DNA of 64,000 nt from the NCBI RefSeq assembly GCF_000281045.1, contig NW_008246125.1:129451-193450 (forward strand), read 5' to 3'. This stretch comes from Saprolegnia diclina VS20. Taxonomy: Eukaryota > Oomycota > Saprolegniomycetes > Saprolegniales > Saprolegniaceae. Within the stretch, counting starts at the first letter, position 1. The number at the start of each line of letters is the position of its first letter. The position numbers and the translations under genes are program-made. A model generated the notes under the pieces. It did no database searches, was not told the origin of the DNA, and was given only the letters and a program-made list of their open reading frames with translations. Shown piece after piece: positions 56,255 to 64,000 of the stretch.

Positions 56255-56372
56255 TCCCGTAGTACAGAACATATCCGCTGCCACGTACATGAAGCAGTAG
56301 CCATCTTGCTCTGCGCAGAGCAGCGCTGTCTGCCGATCGTCGTCGCCCTCGCCGGTGGTAACGGGCACGCGG

Positions 56373-56402
56373 ATTGGTTGAAATGCCGAGGCAGTGGCCA
56401 AT
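56373..56402. promoter_or_regulatory. Two CCAAT boxes upstream of CENP-L
   Basis: ATTGG at 56373-56377 and CCAAT at 56398-56402, 50-80 bases before the ATG at 56455; no TATCCG element here. Confidence 0.4.
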
Positions 56403-56454
56403 CAGAGATGCAGCGTTACCAACCGGCTTGCACGTCAGAACCGAACTTGCTACA

Positions 56455-57525
56455 ATGTCAGTGAAGGAGCCGGCGCCGCTGTCGGCGCTCGTGACGGAGG
56501 GCGCGTGGAACGTGTACTGCGTCTCGCCCATGTACAAGTTCTCGCACGACGCGGCGACGCTGTCGGCCGACGCCATGGAGCTCGTGGCGTACCTACGCTG
56601 CAACCTGGCGGGCGAGCTCAAGGCCAACCAGACGGTCACCGCCAGCGTGCGCTCGCAGGGCGACGTCGCGCTCTTCGCGATCACCGAGACGCTCGTAAGC
56701 GGACCGCGGCGGCTCGGTGGCTTTATCTATTACACGCCCGACGTGCCGGGCACGAAGAAGCGCACAGATGTGCTCCTCTTGCAGGGTAACGAAGACCTCC
56801 TCGCGCTCATCTGCGCCTGGCTGCAGCATCAGTACCAGTGCGTCGTCGCACTTCACGCCGTCAGCGTCAACTCGGTCTCGATGGAAGCGTTTGCGTACAA
56901 CTTGTACCACATTATGCTTGAGGCCAATGGTAAGGAGCCCATCATACTCGACAACGAAACGTGACAGCAGCCTAGACAACGTCGAACATGCGCCGCTGCG
57001 ACTCACGCTGCATTGCGAGAGCGTGGGCAAGTCGGTGCAGAGTGTTACGATCTCGGTGCCGTGGCGCGACCTGTGCGCTAGCCACCGCGCGCTCACGCAC
57101 AGCCACAGCAGCGCGAGGTATAGCATTCCGCATGACGATGAGCTGACGAGTTTGCGCAGTGAAAACACGACGCGACGAACGACAGTTGTCGGGACCGGCT
57201 CCGAGTCGGGTGCGTCTGCCTTCTCCTTCTCAAACTTCGAATCGAACAGCGACCTAGATCGCTTTATTCGCGGCTTCATCGCCAAGTATGTGGCGCAGCT
57301 GCCCGTCGAGATGTCGTCGTACCGGCTCTTCTCGGTCTCGTCCGAGGATTGCATTCTCGAAAACATGGGTCGGCTTCAGGTAACCTGCCTCATGTCGACT
57401 CTACGGCTCACGAGATGCGATAGTTTTACACGGCCGAGTCGGTGCCCGCTGTGCTCGATGCGATGCTTCAGCTCTTTGTTGCCCAAAGCGTCTTGTGCCC
57501 CGAAGCCCCGGAAACGACGTTCTGA
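56455..57525 (+). CDS. CENPL: Kinetochore protein CENP-L (Iml3) homologue
   Basis: 312 residues; exons 56455-56929, 56976-57117, 57160-57379 and 57424-57525, introns 42-46 nt. The start motif WNVYCVSPMYKFSHD matches the CENP-L opening (W-x2-Y-x-V-[ST]-P-[LM]-Y-K-F). The rest follows with LVSGPRRLGGFIYYTPD, LLALICAWLQHQYQCVV, SVNSVSMEAFAYNLY, LHCESVGKSVQSVTISVPWRDL and the C-terminal LDRFIRGFIAKYVAQLPVEM. CENP-L pairs with CENP-N in the constitutive centromere network and recognises CENP-A nucleosomes. Intron 2 has length divisible by three, so retaining it would not break the frame. Confidence 0.75.
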
Positions 57526-57926
57526 GCCATTAAGCTGTCCTTTGAAATGCAAGGAACAGCGTGCAACTGAAAATAAAGCAACTTGGTGAACTCTTCAGTC
57601 GTCTCTACAGATAGCTGGTTCCATTTGGCTGGAAGCGGTTGTCAGACTGCTTGCAACCAAGGGGCAGCTACAAAATTGGTACAATCGTGTGCGGCCATGA
57701 CCTGCCCGTTGGTGGAGTTTCCGTGGATTCCGTGGATTGAGCAGGTGCGAAGATGTTGTCATCTTGGTTTCCATTCTGCTCGGCAACACGTATGGAAGCC
57801 ACGATTCACCATTCGCCACCGGTCATGCCTGCTGACCCAACCCTGGCACGATCAAAGGGCTCAGCGATCGGCGTCACAATGCAGGCAGAGACGAGATCAA
57901 ATTTGGCACATACATCATCATTAGGT
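57526..57926. other. Convergent intergenic region, about 400 bases
   Basis: Between CENP-L and the HEATR5-like gene. CAATAAA-like AAATAAAG (57573-57580) could serve 3' end formation; no gene seen. Confidence 0.4.
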
Positions 57927-60900
57927 TTAGCCATACCGGCTCAGGTCAAGGTTCATCGTCGTCGAAGACGCTGTCGCGACTGTTGCCGTCGACACGGGGC
58001 GCGAGAGAGCACTGCGCAAGGCGCCTTCAAGACTTGATTTGGTAGATGGCGAGAGACCGGCGACAGCCGCCTTGAACGCAACGGCGTATGTCGTCGCGTA
58101 TGTGACCAGCATGCGGTTCACCGACGCCGTCTGCGAAGCGTGCAGCGGCAGAAGCAGTGGCAAAAGCAGGCGCAAGAGCCCGTCAACCGATGCTGCCGGC
58201 ATTTTGACCATCGCGACGCCCAAGACGCCGTCGATCGCATCCACGCGTGCAGCGTCGACCTCGGGGATTGACAAAAGGGCAACAACGTGCGCCCCGAGGA
58301 CACTCAAGTACGGCGCTGGGGCGCAGTCGCTCAGCACACGCGCGGCATATAACCCGTCGTCAACGACGTCGCGGTTCGTGTCGGCAATCCGGGCCGCAAG
58401 AAGTTGGGCCATCGATGTGTGGAACGGGGCTGCGTGCTGGACAAACGTGGGCATTGCTTGGCCGTAGGTGAGCGCGGCGTGGGCAGCAGAGAGGAGCAGA
58501 CGACGCTCACCGTGTGACAACGATGCGTCATCGGTGAGTGGTGTTTGAATGGCCGCGAGAAACGTTGCAAAAGCTGATGGCAGAGTCGGGTGGAGATCAC
58601 CAGCGGCCGCGACCCGAAGCGTTGACTCAATGTACGCGACGCCAACCGTCTCGAACCATGGTTCCCGGAGGAAGCGAAGAAGCACGTCTTTAGCGACGAG
58701 CACAAACCCGGCACCAAACGTCGGAGTCGATGCCAACAGAAGAGTGCCGCCGACGGCCGTGCGTAGGGCCTCCATCACGACACTTGGAGCATACGTCGTC
58801 GCCTTGGTTGCGACTGCGTGCCGAAGGACGTACGTCGTCGCAACGCTGATCGTGTGCACGAGCGCCGAGTTGCCGACCGAGTCGCTCTCGGTACGCAGCG
58901 TCCGCTGGACAAAGGCCGCGCCGTCTTTCGTGACCAGTAGCTGGAGGCCGCGGAGTGCTTCGACCTGAACGCTTGGGATTGACGACGAGCAAAAGAGGCC
59001 AAGCGTTTGGAGCAGGTTCTCAAAGCTTTCGCGCTGCAGCGACGCCCAAAACCCGGCATTGAGGAGCGCGGGCAGTGACTGCAGCAAGGGCACGGCCGCG
59101 TCGGCGTGCTTGGACGTGTGCGAGAGATGCAGAATCGTCGCCGTGAGCACGAGCGTTCCGTGTTGGCCAGTTGCACCAACGGCCGCCAAGATCGGCGCCA
59201 CGTGCGCCAGCGCGACGCTGCGCAGCACGTCGATTGGCTGCGACGACGTAAAGTACGCGCCACCAAAGTCACTGGGTCCCGCAAGCAAGACGAGAGCACA
59301 AAAGTCTTGGATGCTGGCGACCCACGCTGCCAACATGGACGCCTCGTCAACGCCGAGCGACGCGAGCTGGGCGACACTCGAGAGCGCGGCCATCGCAAGC
59401 CTAAAGCGCACCGCGTTGCTGCAGCCGAGATGAGCAAACGTCAAGTCCGAGACGAGTCCGAGCTTGAGAAGCCGGTTGATTGCGACCTTGTCCTTGACAA
59501 TGCCGTGGCCCAAGATGTGCGACAGCATGTAGTATCCTTGGATCGATAGCGCTTCGTACGTGTGGCAAAAAGGCTTGTTGGAGCCTCCTTCCTTGGGGAA
59601 CGCGCGCCGGATCGTCGACGAGAGCTGCGCTTGGTACTGCGCGAGGACGTGTGCACCAGGCTCGTCCGGGTCGTCGCAAGTGGCGAACTTTTCGCACACG
59701 ACGTTGAGCAGTCGGAGGCCGACGCTCTGGAAATGCTGGAGCTCAAAGCCGTCCATCGACATGGCGCTAATCTGGCACCCGAGCGTGACGACCTCGTCTA
59801 TGTACAACGCAACGTAGTTGGCATCGTCTGCGCCGAGAGCTTGACGCGCTGCCGTCACGTCAAAGTGCACGGCCGCGGCCTTGGATGCACCGACGTGGTC
59901 AAGGAGTGCGAGGACGCACGTGACGGCGAACTCGCGCACACGCCGGCGCAAGCACGGCAGCGGGTTCAAGAGCGTCGAGACGCGGTAGTTGGTGCGCCGC
60001 CAGAGGTCCATCGCGGCGTTCGCGTCTTTTCCGCGCGGACTCTCGACCATGGCCGTGACGCCGCCGACAGCGACGCCGCGGCATAGAAGCAACCATTCGA
60101 CAACTTTGTTGCCATTCGTGACGCGGCCGCAGTCGGTTAGGAGCAGCGCGTTCAAACAGCCTTGGATCTCGCTCGAAGCACTCGGGGTGGACCGGCGCGC
60201 GTGGATGTAGAGACCGCGCCAGAGCGGCATCGCACTCCAATCAAGAATGCGCTCGTGGACGTCGAGGGCCTGGAAGAGCGTGACGTGGAGGCTGTGGCCG
60301 GCGATGAATCCTGGCTCGCGCTCGACGAGGATGCGCACAATGAGGAGCATGACGCTGCGGCAGGCGGCTGGCGTCGTCTTCTCGAGCAGTTGGCTTTGGA
60401 TACGCACGAGGTCCGAGACGCGAAAGTACGCGGGCGCAAAGAGCACGAGCTGCTCGACAAAGCGAAGGTACTCGAGCTCGACGCGCGGGTCCGCGCCAAG
60501 GCGCAAGAGGTCCCAGATCCCGTACAAATGGTCAATGCGGTCCGGATCCTGCAGCAGCTCGGGGCCGAGCGCCGACACGATGCTGTTGACAATCTACGAG
60601 GTTGAGAGGTAAGCGCCCAGTTGGCGACTGCAAAACGACCTGGCCAAGCGACGTGCACACGGACGACGTCATGCGCAGCACGATAGTCTTCTTGAAGGCG
60701 CAGTTGAGCGGCGTGAAGCGCGTACCGGCCACGAGGTGGCTCTCGATGAGCGCCAGCGACGGCGCAACGTACTGGTCGTCGTAGTCACCGCTCGTGTTGA
60801 CGCACTCGAGCAGGAGGTTCCACGCGTGAAGCACCCACGACCGAATCGGTTGCGCCATCGAAAAGACGTGCTCCATGTTGGTGCGGAAGAGCAAATTCAC

Positions 60901-63747
60901 GTCAATGCTACATCGCGACCCACAGCTGCGCTTGAGGTGCGCGAGGGCGAGCGCGCTCCCCGCGAGCGATAGCGACTGGTTGTCGTGCTGGTCGAGTGTG
61001 ATTTTAGTCTCGAGGTCGTGCACAAGAGCGCGAATCGCGGCTTCGCTTGCAAGCGAGCCAAGCAGCCCGAGCGCTTCGGCAGCGCTCCGACGCACACTGC
61101 CCGTCGGTGCCGAGAGCATCTCGAGCAGCATTGCCTGCATCGCGCCGAGCCACGGCGCTGATTGAAAGGACGCAGAGCTTTTTGTCGAGTCCCGCACGTG
61201 AACGTGGGCCTCGCGCACTGTTGCGAGCAAAAGGGCGCAGACGTTGGCGACGCAGTCCACGCGGTGGTCGCCAAGAACGCCGGCAAAGTGCTGGAGTACG
61301 CGCAGCTGGAGTTCGTCAGGCACGGCGAGGAAGACGCCGGGAAACACGTGGACGCAAGCGTCGACCATGCGCACGTACGTGAACGCGCTGCCAGTTTGCA
61401 GGGCGCTCGTCAGCTGCGAGAAAAAGTTGTCGACGTACGTGGTTTCCATCTCAATGTCCGAGAGCGCCGTGTCGGGGAGAAGGAGCGCGAGGATCAAATT
61501 GAGGCCGCGGGGCAGCATCGGGTCGGGCATGTCACCCGCAGCAAGGCGGGCGGGGGTGCAAATGTCGAGCACGTGGTCGTGGCTTTGGAGGTACGTCGTC
61601 GACGGAGGCACGAGCGACGCCCGCGCCAGCGACGTCAGTGGCTGCGCGGTTGTAAACTCGGCGACCAGATCCAGCAGCCGCATCCACGAGTCGGCGTAGA
61701 CGCTCGGCGGGAGGCACTGAAAGACCTTGATCGCCCAGCACACGACGCGATGCTTTGCCACCTTGGCGCGCTGCTTGGTCGGCGTCCCAAACGCAGCAGC
61801 AACCTCCAGCGTCGCGTGCAGCAGCTGCGCGCAGAGCGTGTCGAGGCCGTCCGTCGCGGGCTTGGTCGCCATAAAGCTGTAGAGCGCAATCACTGCGCCT
61901 TCCATGCGTAAGAGCTCATGCGACGGGTCCCGAGCCTGAGGCACGCTGGCTTGGAGCCAGAGGTGGCTGAGACGGCTCGTGATGCTGCGCGTGAAGGCAG
62001 CATCGAGCGCGACGAGGGCGCTGAGCACATCCCAGCCGCCGCGCGTGCAAGTGAGCCAGACCGCGTCGGCCACCTGCGGCGTAAACTGCGTCGTGAGCAT
62101 GCGCTCGGCGAGCGCCAAAAGACGGTCGTAGAGCGACCGCGAAAAGCCCACGTCTTGTAATTTGAGCGCGCGCAGCAGATGCGCCACGGCGTTCGACGTG
62201 CCGTGCAGCCGGTACAAAAGCACCGTGTCCGCACCGGCAGCCGTCGCGTCGACAGCAGCTGTGAGAGCTGCGAGAAGCGCATCGAGTAGCGCTTGGCGAC
62301 GGTATGGAACGGCGACCGCCAAGGACGCGAGGGCGACGCCGGCTTCGACGCGGACGCTGTGCTTCTCGTGCGAGAGCCAATACGCGAGCACTTGCAAAGC
62401 TTCGTCCGCAAACACGACAGCCGCTTCACCGAGGCCCATGATTGCGTGGCTCACTTCGACGAGCAGCACGAGTCGCTGGTGGTGCGTCAGCGCCGACATT
62501 TGCAGCTGCGAGAGGAGTGCGCGAAGCCAGGACGGCTGCGACCGCTCTTGTGCTGCGTGTGCGAGGCGGCGCAAGGCGTACCCGACAGCGTTGCGCGCGC
62601 GGACAAACTCGTTCGTGGACGGGAGCGGCGCGTCCAGCCAGGACAAGAGCGCGTCGAGGATCGCGCCGTAGCTCGTATCGGCGACAAAGTCGTCGGGCAA
62701 AAAGTCCGACAAGTTGGCCGCAACGATGGCCGCCGAAGCAAACGACCCGCCGATCGACGACGACGTGCTGAGCAGCAGCGTCTCCTTGATGTACTGCAGC
62801 GCGTGAGGTACGCTCGCGAGGCCGCTCGGCGTTTTGGTCTTGCGCGTCAAGACCGTCGAGAGCTTAAAGTTGAGCGACTTGAAGCGGTGCTCTGCGTCGT
62901 CTCCCTCGCCTGCCGACGGATTCGGCGTCGACGGCACCGCAGACGACCCCGTGTCCGGCACGTGGCGATCGCCACGCAGCACGTAGAGCGAGAGGAGCTT
63001 GCCAAAGTTGACTGCCATGATGCGGCGCACGTCGGGCGACGGGTCGTCCAGCGCCTTGGAGAGGACGTGGAAGAGATTGTCGAGCGCGGCGCCGGACGGT
63101 TCGTTCATGTCGGTCGCGTCAATGAGCACAAAGAGCATCTCGCCAGACAGGTGGCGCACTTCCGGGCACTTGTCCGTCGTTGCCTTGGCGAGGAGCTTCG
63201 TGACTTCAGCGTGGTACGGGACGGCGTGGAAGCCAAACTGCCGAAGCATGGACGCCAGCGCTGCGAGGAGCGTGTGCCGGACGTAGAGGTCGGCATGGCG
63301 AATGTGCTTGGTCGTGAGCGAGAGGAGCTCGGGAAGGAGCGCGCCGGCAGCTGCGAGTTGCATATACTCGAGCTGCGCCATCGCCCGCAGGATCGTGAGC
63401 TTGGCGTACAGCGGCGCTGTCTTGCTGAGCACTACGTCCATGCAGTCGTTGGTCGCGCTCACATCGTAGGCAAGCACGAGAATATCGCAGATGACTTGGA
63501 CGATGCCATCAGCTCCTATCGCCTTGGAGTGGTAAGCTTGTACGCTCATGAGGAGGCAGCGGAGCAGGTTCGTGGCGGCCACCTCCTTCTTGGAGCCTGG
63601 CTCGGCGAGGATCTTGGTTACGGCCGTCTTGAGCGCACAGAGCGCCCGCAGGAGGTTGCGCTGGCTCTCGCTTTCCACGCTGATCTGCTCGGCCGCGTCG
63701 AGCACGAGAGCCCCAAGCTGGTCCAGCTGCTCCTTCACGCGGCTCAT
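57927..63747 (-). CDS. HEATR5: HEATR5/Laa1-like giant HEAT-repeat trafficking protein
   Basis: 1924 residues from two large exons (63747-60640 and 60593-57927) with one 46-nt intron. Helical HEAT/ARM repeats run nearly end to end, for example LLPELLSLTTKHIRHADLYVR, EVRHLSGEMLFVLIDATD and SLGQ-IVNSIVSALGPELLQD across the intron. Length and the N-terminal pattern SQRNLLRALCALKTAVTKIL match HEATR5A/B and yeast Laa1, which bind the AP-1 adaptor and recycle cargo between endosomes and the trans-Golgi. HEAT proteins share little sequence, so the exact orthology is inferred from layout. The frame is open to 63765, but the ATG is 63747. Confidence 0.7.
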
Positions 63748-63774
63748 GACGGATGATGTTGGCAAGTGACGTGG

Positions 63775-63872
63775 AACCCGCCCGTTGGTCCAATCGGCAT
63801 TCTATTACTGATCTTGCTATAGAAACATCAAGCTATTTAAATCCCAACGTCGAAACACATCACGGGCGGGTT
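63775..63872. promoter_or_regulatory. Bidirectional promoter with mirrored AACCCGCCCGT elements and a CCAAT box
   Basis: AACCCGCCCGT at 63775-63785 and its exact reverse complement ACGGGCGGGTT at 63862-63872, 28 and 22 bases from the HEATR5 and GOS28 start codons. A CCAAT box is at 63790-63794 and a TATTTAAAT run at about 63833-63841. Confidence 0.6.
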
Positions 63873-63893
63873 TATTCCTCATCTTGACGCAGC

Positions 63894-64000
63894 ATGAGTC
63901 GGTGGGACGACCTCAAGCGCGAGGCCCGCGTCGTCGAGCGCGCCCTCGACGAGAAAGTCAACGCCTACGCATCCACCGCCCGCTCCATGAGCCGCTCGAG
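63894..64000 (+). CDS. GOSR1: Golgi SNARE GOS28/GOSR1, N terminus only
   Basis: Only 35 codons fit in the window. The start MSRWDDLKREARVVERALDEK matches the GOS28 N terminus (W-[DE]-[DE]-L-R-x-[EQ]-A-R-x-[IL]-E), followed by VNAYASTARSMS. GOS28 is a Qb-SNARE of the Golgi used in intra-Golgi and endosome-to-Golgi fusion. The gene continues past the right edge. It shares the promoter with the HEATR5-like gene. Confidence 0.7.
   Translation, partial: MSRWDDLKREARVVERALDEKVNAYASTARSMSRS

Noticed and set aside
62293..63756. 487-codon plus-strand open frame opposite the HEATR5-like gene
   Set aside because: Antisense shadow of a clear HEAT-repeat protein; composition is Arg/Val-rich with no motif.

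Overview
The window is nuclear DNA of a compact, GC-rich protist genome, and the best fit is an oomycete of the Saprolegniales type (inference from content; no rRNA or other marker is present). The evidence is: about 27 protein genes in 64 kb on both strands, many gaps of only 60-350 bases, some 75 inferred introns of only 38-58 nt that mostly begin GTACG or GTGCG and end in TAG, GC-rich third codon positions, a flagellar dynein-regulatory-complex gene (zoospore biology), a bZIP protein with a non-canonical basic region, and a PARP with a very long ankyrin front. There are no operons, ribosome binding sites, CRISPR arrays, rRNAs or convincing tRNAs.

Left third (1-25 kb): a 12-TM-type transporter, a coiled-coil VPS9 Rab5-GEF (-), a small RanBP2-zinc-finger plus tRNA-binding-fold protein (-), a NEPRO-like nucleolar protein, a bZIP factor (-), a frameshifted LRR pseudogene (-), a small membrane protein, an 8.1 kb gene for a 2575-residue ankyrin-WGR-PARP protein (-), a PP4R4-type phosphatase scaffold and a mucin-like cell-surface protein (-).

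Middle (25-48 kb): a small helical protein, a type II membrane protein broken by an 815-base assembly gap, DRC2, a PTC7-like phosphatase that may be inactive, a GT90 glycosyltransferase (-), a TM9SF nonaspanin, a TatD nuclease (-), a TAF1C/RRN6-like Pol I factor, two tandem decayed ubiquitin-like/zinc-binding genes, a DNAJC21/Jjj1 ribosome-biogenesis co-chaperone (-), a coiled-coil protein and an SR splicing factor (-).

Right third (48-64 kb): a diacylglycerol-lipase-like class 3 lipase, an ADCK2 atypical kinase, a membrane-anchored ACC-deaminase-fold PLP enzyme, an archaeal-type phosphoglycerate mutase, CENP-L, a 1924-residue HEATR5/Laa1-like protein (-) and the first 35 codons of the Golgi SNARE GOS28. 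HEATR5 and GOS28 both act in Golgi/endosome traffic and share a 146-base bidirectional promoter. Other functional neighbours by theme are nucleolus/ribosome (NEPRO-like, TAF1C-like, DNAJC21) and Golgi (GT90, TM9SF).

Exon structures were worked out by hand from reading frame, GT/GC-AG signals and family alignment recalled from memory; transcripts were not available. The strongest unexplained signals are a TATCCG/CGGATA element, often palindromic, just upstream of about eleven start codons; a mirrored 11-bp element in the HEATR5/GOS28 promoter; a roughly 125-residue insertion inside the PARP catalytic domain; and three possible GC-AG introns.
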